Source of the DNA: CAZQQU01 sp964595625
Lineage (GTDB): Bacteria; Bacteroidota; Bacteroidia; Flavobacteriales; Flavobacteriaceae
DNA length: 64,000 bases
Direction: 5' to 3'
Assembly: GCA_964595625.1 (NCBI GenBank)
Contig: CAZQQU010000007.1
Location: 1 to 64,000, forward strand
Under the pieces are notes generated by a model. That model saw nothing but the letters and a program-made list of their open reading frames with translations. It had not been told where the DNA came from and made no database searches. Made by a program: the position numbers and the translations under genes. Below are positions 30,818-40,290 of this stretch, in pieces (the stretch's first letter is position 1; each line of letters starts with the position of its first letter).

Positions 30818-32725
30818 TTACAGCCGGTTATTTTTAATTTCTTCGACTATTTCAGGATTTAACAAAGTGGAGATATCTCCAAAATTATCCAAATCGCCTT
30901 CGGCAATTTTTCGTAAAATACGACGCATAATTTTCCCGGAACGGGTTTTGGGCAAGCCCGACACAAACTGAATTTTATCCAATTTAGAAATCGGTCCGAT
31001 TTGATCCGCTATCAGCTGGTTGATTTCCTTACGTAAGTTATCGTGCATTCTACTTTCACCACTATTCTTTAAAATCACAAAACCATAAAGAGCATAGCCT
31101 TTAATTTCGTGTGGGAAACCCACTATCGCACTTTCCGCGACAGCGGGATGTTCGTTAATGGCATCTTCAATGGGCGCTGTTCCTAAGTTATGTCCGGATA
31201 CGATTACCACATCATCCATCCGACCGGTAATACGATAGTAACCCACTTCGTCACGTAGGGCACCGTCTCCGCTAAAATATTTACCCGGGAAAGCAGAAAA
31301 ATAGGTTTCTTTATAACGCTCATGATCTCCCCAAATAGTGCGGGCTATGGCTGGCCAGGGAAATTTGATACACAAACTCCCTACCACTTGATTTTCTTGG
31401 ATTTCGTTACGTCGTTCATCCATCAATACCGGAATAATTCCCGGTAAGGGCAAGGATGCATAAGTGGGTTTGGTCGGTGTAATAAAAGGGAGGGGAGAAA
31501 TCAGTATGCCTCCCGTTTCAGTTTGCCACCAAGTGTCGACCAATGGTGATTTTTTTCTACCGACCTGGTCGTTGTACCAATGCCAAGCCTCTTCGTTGAT
31601 GGGTTCGCCTACCGATCCGATGACTTTAAGAGTAGACAAATCTTTATTTTCAATCCATGAAGTACTTTCTTTAGCTAAAGCTCGAATGGCCGTGGGAGCG
31701 GTATAAAACTGGGTCACTTTATGTTTTTCAACTACTTCCCAAAACCTACCATGATCTGGATAGGAAGGAATTCCTTCAAAAAGTACGGTGGTGGCACCGT
31801 TGAGCAAAGGACCATAAACAATGTACGAATGACCGGTAATCCAACCGACATCGGCCGTACACCAGTAAACATCTCCTTCTTGGTAATGAAATACATTTTT
31901 AAAAGTATAAGCGGTATAAACCATATAGCCGGCAGTGGTGTGTAACATACCTTTGGGCTTTCCGGTCGAGCCGGAAGTATAAAGGATAAAGAGCGGGTCT
32001 TCGGCATCCATGATGACAGCCACATGATTGTCGGAGGCATTTTCTAATAAGGTTTCTAACCAGATATCCCTTCCTGAAACCATCTCTATAGGCAATTGGG
32101 TACGCTTTACAACCCATACTTGTTGAACCTCCGGACATTCGGTTAAGGCTTCATCAACGATAGATTTAAGGGGGATGGTTTTATTTCCTCGATATCCACC
32201 ATCAGCTGTGATTACTAATTTGCAGTCACAATCTTGAATACGTCTCGCCACTGCTTTGGAAGAAAACCCCGCAAAAACCACCGTGTGTATCGCTCCGATA
32301 CGAGCACAGGCCAACATAGCTACCACCAACTCAGGAATCATAGGAAGATAGATACACACGCGATCCCCTTTTTGAATACCTTGTTCTTGGAGTACATGGG
32401 CCATTTTACACACGCGTAGATACAGCTCCTGATAACTGATATACTCGGCTTCAGACTGGGGATCATTGGGTTCAAAAATAAGGGCGGTATGATCAGCTTT
32501 TTTAGCTAAATGGCGGTCCAAACAGTTTTTGGTGATATTTACTTTCGCATTCACAAACCACTGAAATCGAGCCTCCTGCATATCTAGATTGTACACTTGA
32601 TCCCATTCTTGATACCAAACAAAATTATCTCGTGCTATTTGGTCCCAAAATTTTTTGGGTTTACGAATCGACTTTTTATATTCTTTAATATAGTGTTCTA
32701 AATTTTTAATGGTGTACGCTCCCAT
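30818..32725 (-). CDS. acs: Acetyl-CoA synthetase (AMP-forming)
   Basis: Acs activates acetate to acetyl-CoA through acetyl-AMP. I start at 32725 (MGAYTIKNLEHYIKEY), since this matches the usual N-terminus and avoids overlap with the gene ending at 32737. The 635 residues contain LFILYTSGSTGKPKGML (ATP loop), VDTWWQTETGG, YFSGDGALRDEVGYYRITGR, and the regulatory lysine in LPKTRSGKIMRRILR, which in relatives is acetylated. Full length. It follows the T9SS cargo gene by 11 bases. Confidence 0.95.
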   Translation of the reverse strand: MGAYTIKNLEHYIKEYKKSIRKPKKFWDQIARDNFVWYQEWDQVYNLDMQEARFQWFVNAKVNITKNCLDRHLAKKADHTALIFEPNDPQSEAEYISYQELYLRVCKMAHVLQEQGIQKGDRVCIYLPMIPELVVAMLACARIGAIHTVVFAGFSSKAVARRIQDCDCKLVITADGGYRGNKTIPLKSIVDEALTECPEVQQVWVVKRTQLPIEMVSGRDIWLETLLENASDNHVAVIMDAEDPLFILYTSGSTGKPKGMLHTTAGYMVYTAYTFKNVFHYQEGDVYWCTADVGWITGHSYIVYGPLLNGATTVLFEGIPSYPDHGRFWEVVEKHKVTQFYTAPTAIRALAKESTSWIENKDLSTLKVIGSVGEPINEEAWHWYNDQVGRKKSPLVDTWWQTETGGILISPLPFITPTKPTYASLPLPGIIPVLMDERRNEIQENQVVGSLCIKFPWPAIARTIWGDHERYKETYFSAFPGKYFSGDGALRDEVGYYRITGRMDDVVIVSGHNLGTAPIEDAINEHPAVAESAIVGFPHEIKGYALYGFVILKNSGESRMHDNLRKEINQLIADQIGPISKLDKIQFVSGLPKTRSGKIMRRILRKIAEGDLDNFGDISTLLNPEIVEEIKNNRL

Positions 32726-32736
32726 ATCGCATGGTG

Positions 32737-35157
32737 TTATTTGTTTAAGTAAACCCAACCGATGTATAAATCATGATCCGGGTCATTGAGATTGAGCACA
32801 TAATAATAAAGTCCGACGGGAACGGCTCCTTCGTATAATAATCCGGTATTGGCATTTCCATCCCAAAATCCGGTATCGTTATTTCCGACAAAAATTAAAT
32901 TGCCCTGACGGGAATAAATATGCAATTCAAAATCGATATAAATATCCAGCAAATTGCTGATTTCAAAAGTGTCATTAATTCCGTCTTCGTTGGGTGAAAA
33001 ACCATCAGGTATCCATATCGGACAATTGGTCACTTGTATCAAAAAGGATTCGATGCGAAAACAAATCTCGTTTTCTACCCGAACATATATCGTTTGTGGA
33101 CTTTCGGTATTTTGGTAATGGGTGGGATCAAAAATAGCATGGGTTTTGGCCATGGCATCTTCATATGATGTATAATAAGTAATTTCGGCATCGACCACCT
33201 CTAAAATTAGTGGGTTATGTAGGGTTAAATCAAAATACGCTTGGCCCCAGCCCTGATTACATTGAGTAAGATTTTCTAAAGGAGGAATCTCCGGGATAGA
33301 CCCAAAGCTGACCGTTGTTTCAAAAGTATTGTTAGTTTCGTCGTACTCATCTACGATTCCGGTACCATCACCGATATCATCCACCGAGGCCAACAACTCA
33401 AAGGTTCCGGGCGTTGCTTCAGGAAGTATGATATCAATCCAGTGAGTAATCACACCACCTACGGGTATGCTTTGCTGGGTCGCTGTAGTGGCAACCAATT
33501 CACCATCTACATAGAAAGCAATCGGTGTTTGGGCCGATAAAGGGGCTAGGGCTTGCGACGTATTGTACACTTGATATTGTACCGCTAATTCCCGCTGTCT
33601 GCAAGCATTTAGGTCATTGACAATGGCAATAGCCGCATCAGGTAATGGACACTCGACTACTTTTACAGTAAAACTTCCCACTACAAAACAGCCTTCATTG
33701 GCCACCCGTACATAAATGGTTTGTGGGTTTTCGGTATTGATAAAATATTCCGGATCGGCAATGGGGTTCATATTGTTTTGTGCTTCCTCTTCACTAAGGA
33801 AAAAACCAATCTCATACGAGGGATCGATGTAAACGGTAGCATCCAACAGGTTAAAGACTTCCTCACCCAACACATCACAGGTTTCTAAATTAACCAATTC
33901 CGAAATTTCCGGTTCTCCCAGTAAAGTTACCTCCCAGCTATCGGAATTATTGTCTTCATCCAATTCCGTAACCACACCGCTTCCATTACCCAAATCATCA
34001 ACCACCACGGTCAAGGTAAATTGTAACGGAATTGATATAGGAATACTTACCGGAGATATTTTTTCTTCGGTGCCATCGATAGGAATATCGTTTTCGGTTT
34101 GGTCGGTGCCCACGAGCAAGTCGTTTGCATAAAAGGCAATGGGAGTTCCGGAAGGAAGTACATCGGTACTGTTAAAATTAGTAACCGTATAGTGCACTTC
34201 AATATCTCGATTTCCACATTCACTACCCCTATCTACCTCCTCGATAGTCACCGCAGCATCCGGAAGTTGATTTTGTAGGGTGGTTACGATATTATTTACA
34301 AACACCACATCTTGGCCGGAGGTAAGCGTAATGGTAGCCGAAGTATCACCAATATTAATGTATTCTTCTACCATATAGAAATCCATATCCATATTCCACA
34401 ATTCGGCGCTTCCGGTATAACTATTGGTACTGTTAAAAGCGTTATTGGCTGGATTTAAAGGTGGATTACTGATGATATTTCCGTTGACGCGAAGAGTTTC
34501 GTTGACCGAAATTTGAGAATCCCCTTCCCAGGCTAAAAAACCAATTTTAGCTCCTTGAGTATCCACAATATTCAGGTTAGTCAGTTCGAAGTTAAGAGTA
34601 GAATTTCCGGCGTGTACATTTTGAAGACCGTCATATACATTGACCTGATTAAAAGGCAAACTGGGGCTTTGATAAATGATCACTATCGACCAACCGCCAA
34701 AATTGGTTGAATTGGTACAAAATTCTGGGATGACTTCCGTCAAGTCCAACTCTGACAAAGTATATGTTCCATTGCCAATATCTTGTACTAAAGAAGTTAC
34801 ATTTTTAAAAGCTGCAAAATAATTTTTACCGTTGATGGTATTTAGAAAAGTTCGTTCGGCAGTTAGGTCAGTTTGGTTGAGTTTTACTTGAAAATCCCCA
34901 TTGCCGGAACCCGCCCAATACAAATAGGCCGCCACAATATTTTGGTCGGCAGCGAGATCTAAAGTTGCACTAGACGAGGTATAAATTTCGCAAGGTACGT
35001 TCACACCATTTTCAGCTTTGTTGAGAGTATTTCCAATGGCAGTAAAGTCATACTGACCATTAAACTGCTGAAAAAGAGTAATATCCTGTGCTTTTGAGGA
35101 GCCCAAAAAAATCAGAAAAAATACGATTATGAGGTGTACGAGATAGTTTTTTTTCAT
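32737..35157 (-). CDS. Large secreted protein with CARDB repeats and T9SS C-terminal domain
   Basis: The 806 residues begin with a signal peptide (NYLVHLIIVFFLIFLGSSKAQ), then a DUF-like N-terminal beta domain (YLYWAGSGNGDFQVKL, GGWSIVIIYQSPSLPF), two repeats of a CARDB-like Ig fold (GSECGNRDIEVHYTV and NACRQRELAVQYQVY, each with DDLGNGSG or DDIGDGTG), interrupted by FxxxExEP-type blocks (NPQTIYVRVANEGC and SPQTIYVRVENEIC), and a gliding-motility C-terminal domain (IPDGFSPNEDGINDTFEI, GFWDGNANTG). The last targets the protein to type IX secretion. Adhesive or structural role likely. Confidence 0.88.
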   Translation of the reverse strand: MKKNYLVHLIIVFFLIFLGSSKAQDITLFQQFNGQYDFTAIGNTLNKAENGVNVPCEIYTSSSATLDLAADQNIVAAYLYWAGSGNGDFQVKLNQTDLTAERTFLNTINGKNYFAAFKNVTSLVQDIGNGTYTLSELDLTEVIPEFCTNSTNFGGWSIVIIYQSPSLPFNQVNVYDGLQNVHAGNSTLNFELTNLNIVDTQGAKIGFLAWEGDSQISVNETLRVNGNIISNPPLNPANNAFNSTNSYTGSAELWNMDMDFYMVEEYINIGDTSATITLTSGQDVVFVNNIVTTLQNQLPDAAVTIEEVDRGSECGNRDIEVHYTVTNFNSTDVLPSGTPIAFYANDLLVGTDQTENDIPIDGTEEKISPVSIPISIPLQFTLTVVVDDLGNGSGVVTELDEDNNSDSWEVTLLGEPEISELVNLETCDVLGEEVFNLLDATVYIDPSYEIGFFLSEEEAQNNMNPIADPEYFINTENPQTIYVRVANEGCFVVGSFTVKVVECPLPDAAIAIVNDLNACRQRELAVQYQVYNTSQALAPLSAQTPIAFYVDGELVATTATQQSIPVGGVITHWIDIILPEATPGTFELLASVDDIGDGTGIVDEYDETNNTFETTVSFGSIPEIPPLENLTQCNQGWGQAYFDLTLHNPLILEVVDAEITYYTSYEDAMAKTHAIFDPTHYQNTESPQTIYVRVENEICFRIESFLIQVTNCPIWIPDGFSPNEDGINDTFEISNLLDIYIDFELHIYSRQGNLIFVGNNDTGFWDGNANTGLLYEGAVPVGLYYYVLNLNDPDHDLYIGWVYLNK

Positions 35158-35213
35158 CTGCTTTATGAAAACAAACTATAAATTTACAAAAAAAAACACT
35201 TGAGGGCAAGTAT

Positions 35214-36038
35214 TTACAAATCTCTCCTTTTAAGTAAATTATACGAAAGATATAAAAATAACAGGGTCCACCCTAGTACGATGAACAATCCCAGTAACGG
35301 AACTTCGTGGGATTTCGTAACTGTTTGTCCAATTTGGTCTGCTGCAGTTTTGATAAAACCCAAGCGTGTAATGGGCTCGACAATCAAATTAGACATCGAT
35401 TGAAGTGGAAAAAATCCGGCTATTTTGTCTGACCAATCAGAATCTGTAAAAACTTGCCACTTTAACAAGCCGTACATGATGTTTTCGATTATATACCAAA
35501 TAAACAAAAACCCCAAGGCGAAGGCCGATTTTTTGACTAAAATTCCTAAAAACAAACAAAATGTAAAGAATCCTACCAGCTTGACAAAATATGCCAAAAG
35601 GTATTCTAAGTCGGAAAAGATGATACTCAACTCATTGTAGTCTGAAAAAATAAGTCCCAATACCAGGGATACTAAAAATACAAACAAGGTAGAAATGAGT
35701 GATAAAACCAGTACCATGTAGAATTTGGACAGCAGAAACTCTTTTTTACTTAACCCATCGATAAGATTTTGTTTGAGTGTCCGGTAGGAATACTCGTTAG
35801 CTACCATCGAGACAATGATAATGGCTAAAAAGATTTTGAGCATCGCTGCAATCCAAGAATTGAGATGCCAGATGTACGGAAAGTTAAAAATCCCCTGATC
35901 GGCTAAGCGAAAATCAAAAATCTTAACCGAAGCAATTAAAGCGATAAAACAAATCAGCACCAAATAGGAAATGGTAATAATTTTAGCCGACCGGTTGTGT
36001 TTAAACTTAAAATATTCTATTTGCAGCAGGTGTAACAT
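35214..36038 (-). CDS. ABC-2 type permease
   Basis: The 274-residue protein has six predicted membrane helices (ITISYLVLICFIALIASVKIF first, then ISTLFVFLVSLVLGLIF and LFIVLGWTLLFLYLSYNLL last) and VANEYSYRTLKQNLIDGLSKKEFLLSKF, the conserved cytoplasmic segment of ABC-2 exporters. It ends with a short basic tail. It lies six bases after its ATPase partner at 36045-36944. Substrate unknown. Confidence 0.88.
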   Translation of the reverse strand: MLHLLQIEYFKFKHNRSAKIITISYLVLICFIALIASVKIFDFRLADQGIFNFPYIWHLNSWIAAMLKIFLAIIIVSMVANEYSYRTLKQNLIDGLSKKEFLLSKFYMVLVLSLISTLFVFLVSLVLGLIFSDYNELSIIFSDLEYLLAYFVKLVGFFTFCLFLGILVKKSAFALGFLFIWYIIENIMYGLLKWQVFTDSDWSDKIAGFFPLQSMSNLIVEPITRLGFIKTAADQIGQTVTKSHEVPLLGLFIVLGWTLLFLYLSYNLLKRRDL

Positions 36039-36044
36039 GGTGAC

Positions 36045-36944
36045 TTAGTTTTGGGAATTGGTAATTTTTAAAAAACGTTCTTCGAGGGTTTCGTTTCGGA
36101 AAACCAAATGCGAGAGTATTATCCCATTTTCAAAGAGATACCTATTGAGATCAGAAGCATCCACCGGCTTTTTAACCGTGACATTCAGATGGCCGTTTTC
36201 CATGGTTATTTGATTTATATCGGGATGATTTTGAAGCACGGCTTGTAATCGATTCATATCGGAACTTTGTAAAATAAAAAATCCGTTTTCCCCATGCATT
36301 TCCGATACCGGCCCGGCATATAAAAACCGACCTCTGTGAAGTATAATCACATGAGAACACACTTTTTCTACTTCGTCTAGCAAATGGGAGGCCAGTAAAA
36401 TGGTAATTCCTTTTTCGGCGATAGACCGAATAATTTCTCGAATTTGGTGTATACCTTGCGGGTCTAATCCGTTGGTGGGTTCGTCTAAAATAAGTACTTC
36501 CGGATTATTAAGTAATGCGGAAGCAATGGCCAATCGCTGTTTCATACCCAGCGAAAAGGTGCTAAACTTACTATCTTTTCGCTCTAACAAGCCAACCAGC
36601 GCTAGCTTTTCGTCAATCTGTTGGTAGTCGGCGTTTTTAATTTTACAAACCAATTCTAGGTTTTGTTGGGCCGTCATAAAAGGGTAAAAATTGGGGCGTT
36701 CAATAATGGCTCCAATCCGTTTTAAAGCCTCTTGCGGAGATAGAGATCCATCAAACCACTGAAAGCTACCCTGGGAAGGGTTGACCACATTTAAAATCAT
36801 GCCCAAAGTTGTAGATTTTCCACTGCCATTGGGTCCCAAAATGCCATAGACATTACCTTTTTCAATAGAAAAAGACAACTGTTGAACAGCTCGTATGGAG
36901 CCAAAGTTCTTGCTGAGTTGGTGTACGGTAAGAATTGTATTCAA
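36045..36944 (-). CDS. ABC exporter ATP-binding protein
   Basis: The 299 residues contain Walker A GILGPNGSGKSTT (about 34-46), the signature FSLGMKQRLAIASAL, Walker B EVLILDEPTNGLDPQG and the H-loop LLASHLLDEVE. A C-terminal extension of about 85 residues follows the nucleotide-binding domain, as in Bcr/NatA-type exporters. Together with the permease directly downstream it forms a complete half-transporter pair, homodimer expected. Substrate cannot be named. Confidence 0.92.
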   Translation of the reverse strand: MNTILTVHQLSKNFGSIRAVQQLSFSIEKGNVYGILGPNGSGKSTTLGMILNVVNPSQGSFQWFDGSLSPQEALKRIGAIIERPNFYPFMTAQQNLELVCKIKNADYQQIDEKLALVGLLERKDSKFSTFSLGMKQRLAIASALLNNPEVLILDEPTNGLDPQGIHQIREIIRSIAEKGITILLASHLLDEVEKVCSHVIILHRGRFLYAGPVSEMHGENGFFILQSSDMNRLQAVLQNHPDINQITMENGHLNVTVKKPVDASDLNRYLFENGIILSHLVFRNETLEERFLKITNSQN

Positions 36945-36992
36945 GGGTATCGTTTTGAAAGATAAGTCGACTTTAAGAGCTTCTCGTTACAT

Positions 36993-37355
36993 TTAAGATA
37001 CAAAATCATCCAAGTCCCTTCGGTCTTTTTTGGTAGGTCTTCCGGTGCCTTTTTTTCGATAGTAGTCTTTAGCGTATTTGAGCAAATCTAATTTTTCAAG
37101 ATTTTCGGGGGGTGTACAATCTTTGATATACAGACCGGTAAGCTTTGCTCCTACTCTAGATTCCGGAAAAGCAAGTACCTCAATTACATAATCTATTTGC
37201 TCTTTGCGAACGGTAATTTGTTGACCTATAAAAACCTCTCGGGAAGGTTTTAAAGGCTGGCCGTCCATTTTTATTTTACCGGTTTTACAAGCTTCAGTTG
37301 CTAAGTTTCGGGTTTTAAAAAATCGTACACACCACAAAAATTTATCGATCCGCAT
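36993..37355 (-). CDS. S4-domain RNA-binding protein (Hsp15-like)
   Basis: The 120 residues start MRIDKFLWCVRFFKTRNLATEACKTGKIKMDG, a typical S4 domain, and end in a basic tail (YYRKKGTGRPTKKDRRDLDDF). Hsp15 binds free 50S subunits carrying nascent chains after heat shock. The family match is strong; that exact role in this organism is inferred. It is divergent from the FKBP lipoprotein gene. Confidence 0.88.
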   Translation of the reverse strand: MRIDKFLWCVRFFKTRNLATEACKTGKIKMDGQPLKPSREVFIGQQITVRKEQIDYVIEVLAFPESRVGAKLTGLYIKDCTPPENLEKLDLLKYAKDYYRKKGTGRPTKKDRRDLDDFVS

Positions 37356-37436
37356 CCGAGTATCCCTTTATAAAAAGTTAATTATTTTACAAAAATAACA
37401 GATTATCGTATCTTGCGGCTCTAAAATTAACAAATA

Positions 37437-38354
37437 ATGTCACGTAAATTCCATACCGCCCTTGCCTTATTGAGTTTGTTTTTAATAATCAGTTCATGTA
37501 AAAAGGACGATGACGGACTTCCTCCTTTTCAGGAGAGAGACCGGGCTGATGAAGCAGAAATAGCCAATAAGGAAATACTGGAATTCTTAAATAAACATTT
37601 TTACAATTACGAGGATTTTGAAAATCCGCCTGCTGATTTTGATTATCGCATTGTATTTGATACCATTGGCGGTGAGAACGCCGATAAAATTCCGCTGATC
37701 GAACAAGTTCAAGTCAAACAAATAAAAGACCGAGTCAATCCCGATGTGGTGTATGACTTGTACTATTTGGTTGCCAAACAAGGTGGCGGTGATACGGCGC
37801 GTTTTGCCGGAGGAGCTTTGGTCAATTACCAAGGGCTTTTATTGAAAAACAAAAACACTTTTGACGAATCAAACAACCCAATAATGTTTGATTTGACCAG
37901 TGTTATTCAAGGATTTCAATTAGGTATTTCAACCATCCATTCGGCCGAAAATTATTATGAAAATCCCGATGGAACCTTAACATTTGAAAATTATGGTGTC
38001 GGAGCGGTATTTGTTCCTTCTGCCTTAGGATATTGGTATTCGCCCCCGTCGAGTTCTATTATTTCTGCCTATACGCAATTGATTTTTACTTACCAAGTAT
38101 TGGAAGTAGTCAATGATTTGGATCACGACAACGACGGAATTCCTTCGTGGATGGAAGATCTCAACGGTAATGGCTATTTGCTAGACGATGATACGGATGG
38201 TGATGGAGTGCCTAATTATATCGACAACGACGATGACGGAGATGGTGTTCTAACCATAGATGAAATCATTGTACATCCCGATGGAACCATCGAGTTTCCA
38301 GATTACAATAACGACGGGACCCCAGATTATTTAGATCCTGATTACCCGTATTAA
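37437..38354 (+). CDS. FKBP-type peptidyl-prolyl isomerase lipoprotein with calcium-binding tail
   Basis: The 305 residues start with a lipoprotein signal (LALLSLFLIISSCKKDDDG, lipobox Cys21). The middle (about 115-225) has the FKBP pattern VNYQGLLLKNKNTFDES, VIQGFQLGIS, VFVPSALGYWYSPPSS and LIFTYQVLEVV. The tail repeats Asp-rich loops (DHDNDGIPSWMED, DTDGDGVPNYIDNDDDGDGV, DYNNDGTPDYLDPD) like thrombospondin type-3 calcium sites. It is an envelope-anchored folding helper. An unusual combination but seen in flavobacteria. Confidence 0.85.
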   Translation: MSRKFHTALALLSLFLIISSCKKDDDGLPPFQERDRADEAEIANKEILEFLNKHFYNYEDFENPPADFDYRIVFDTIGGENADKIPLIEQVQVKQIKDRVNPDVVYDLYYLVAKQGGGDTARFAGGALVNYQGLLLKNKNTFDESNNPIMFDLTSVIQGFQLGISTIHSAENYYENPDGTLTFENYGVGAVFVPSALGYWYSPPSSSIISAYTQLIFTYQVLEVVNDLDHDNDGIPSWMEDLNGNGYLLDDDTDGDGVPNYIDNDDDGDGVLTIDEIIVHPDGTIEFPDYNNDGTPDYLDPDYPY

Positions 38355-38928
38355 TGCTAGTTCTCAAGTCTCTTAAAATTTAAGGAAAAACCCAAAGTGT
38401 TTCCCGGAGACTGCTAAATAAAACCTTCCTCCTACTGCCTGTGCACTAAATGATGTTTGCCCTTACGGGAAATTACCATGTATGTAAAACCTCGAGCCCA
38501 CACTCCACTACTTTCGCATGTACTGGCAGACTGGTCTCTTGAGGTTTAGAATTTACCATTTACAAAAACCATTTTCATTAATCATATCGCTAACTGTTAG
38601 CACTTGCACATTCTAGGAGGATTTAAACAAAAAATCTTACTTAGTTTGGTAATCTCTTTACAGGCAAGGACCGTAAAATGATATGGCAGAAATAAGACAG
38701 GGAGTTTTTGAAAATTCACAACCTCTAAAAAAAATTTTTGATAATCCTACACCCTAATTCTTATTAAAACGCCAAAACTAGTTTACTTCTCAATTTTTAT
38801 TACATTTACCCATAGGACCCTTGTTTTGATTTATTATATATAAAATCAAACGTAGCCTATCTTACAAACTAAGTACTTAGTAACCTATTACTAAGTTAAA
38901 GACCTGTAGATGTTTACCAATCCATAAA
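38355..38928. other. 574-base gene-free stretch before the POT pseudogene
   Basis: No open frame with family features is visible. It contains a perfect 14-base palindrome ACTAAGTACTTAGT at 38868-38881, with a half-site ACTAAGT repeated at 38890-38896, an operator-like arrangement before the transporter. There is no clear terminator after the FKBP gene. Confidence 0.4.
38868..38896. promoter_or_regulatory. Palindrome and half-site, possible operator
   Basis: ACTAAGTACTTAGT (38868-38881) plus ACTAAGT at 38890-38896, 33 bases before the ATG at 38929. It may bind a dimeric regulator. Confidence 0.4.
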
Positions 38929-40242
38929 ATGGAAAAAACCATTGTATTAAAGACAGATTCAAAAAAGCAATCGCTACTTTTTTTAACCTCTATTACTTTA
39001 GAAAGAATAGCCTTTAATGGTTTCCAAGTATTACTAGTACTATACTTGGTTAGTTCCAGTTTTGAAATGACTAGAAGCGAAACCATATATCTGTATTCGT
39101 ATTTTCTATCCTCACTATTCTTAACAAAAATAATTGGAGCATTGGTGGGTGATCGGTTCCTCGGAAATAGAAAAACGATGTTAATCGGTGGAATTTTTCA
39201 AGCTATAGGAGCGTTCTTACTTTGTATCCCTTCCCTCTACGGAATGTATACAGCTTTGTTTTTCTTGGTTCTTGGCTCTGGTTTTTATTCACCCAATTTG
39301 ATAGCCAACTTTGGCAAATTACACTTAAATCAACCCAAACAGCTAGATGCCCAATTTACTTTGTTATACCTAGTTACAAACATCGGTTCTTTTTATTGGT
39401 GTAATAACTATTGCTATTCTAGCCGAAACATTTAGCTTTAATCTCGCCTTTATAGTTATTGGAGTTCTTTTCTTATTATCATTTTTTACAATAACTAAAA
39501 CTAAAAAAGAACAAAACATTCAACTTGAAAACTATAGCAGTCCCAAAAATAAAAGAATCCATTATATCACTTTTGCTTTTTTGTTATTTACACTCTTATA
39601 TGCCTTCCTGAATTTGATTACTCATGTTCTAATTGATAGGAGACTCCATTTTTACGAACAATTATCCGTATCTATTTCTGAGGATTGGTGGTCTCATATC
39701 GATTACACTTTTGTCATCTTATCAAGTTTGATTTTGTATTTTTGGTGGAGTAAATGCTATTCTAATCGTATTTACAAAATCGCAACCGCTTTTATTTTTG
39801 CCGGTTTAACTTTTTTATTAATAGGTTTTTTTCTCAATAATTCATCACAAAATTATGTCACCGGATTTATACTCTGTTTGTTTTTCTTAAAGGTATCGGA
39901 AACTATCACTACCCCTTTAATATATTCTCTATTAACTCAATACACCAACACCAAGCATTTAGCCTCTTTCATTAGTATTTCCTTTATACCGTCTATTTTA
40001 GCGTCTATACTAATAATTCCATTTCAAGATTTTTTTATGAAAGTAACCTCGTATATCTCCCTATTCTAACTGCAAGCACGTTGATTTTAGGCGTATTACT
40101 TTTGATAATTAAATTTGGTAAAAATCCAAAACCGGGAAAATTTAGTAGAACGCATAAATTTTGGGGTAGAATTGGTATGTGGGATATGGCATTGACCTGT
40201 TTCACGGGGTTAATTTTATATGTTTTTGGATTTATATTTTAA
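38929..40242 (+). pseudogene. POT/PTR-family peptide transporter, frameshifted twice
   Basis: The three reading frames join into a transporter of about 437 residues. Part 1 (from 38929) has ERIAFNGFQVLLVLYLV, GALVGDRFLGNRKTMLIGG and GSGFYSPNLIANFGKLH, the POT signature of proton-coupled oligopeptide carriers. At the T5 run 39390-39394 the frame must shift to continue into SFIGVITIAILAE and LLFTLLYAFLNLITHVL. At the T7 run 40030-40036 it must shift again into NLVYLPILTASTLILGVLL, ending GLILYVFGFIF. Both breaks are in T-runs, so sequencing error or slippage variation is possible. Otherwise intact. Confidence 0.8.
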
Positions 40243-40245
40243 AAA

Positions 40246-40275
40246 AAAAGCTGCCGTAATACTACGACAGCTTAT
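40246..40275. terminator. Terminator between the POT pseudogene and doxDA
   Basis: AAGCTGCCGTA (40248-40258), loop ATAC, TACGACAGCTT (40263-40273), one mismatch, with an A-run to the left and AT-rich sequence to the right. It best serves the minus-strand doxDA message (T-run on that strand). Confidence 0.7.
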
Positions 40276-40290
40276 ATAAAAAAATTAACC

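Noticed and set aside
32726..32758. Upstream Met for Acs at 32758
   Set aside because: It overlaps the end of the T9SS cargo gene and adds residues not found in Acs; the Met at 32725 fits.
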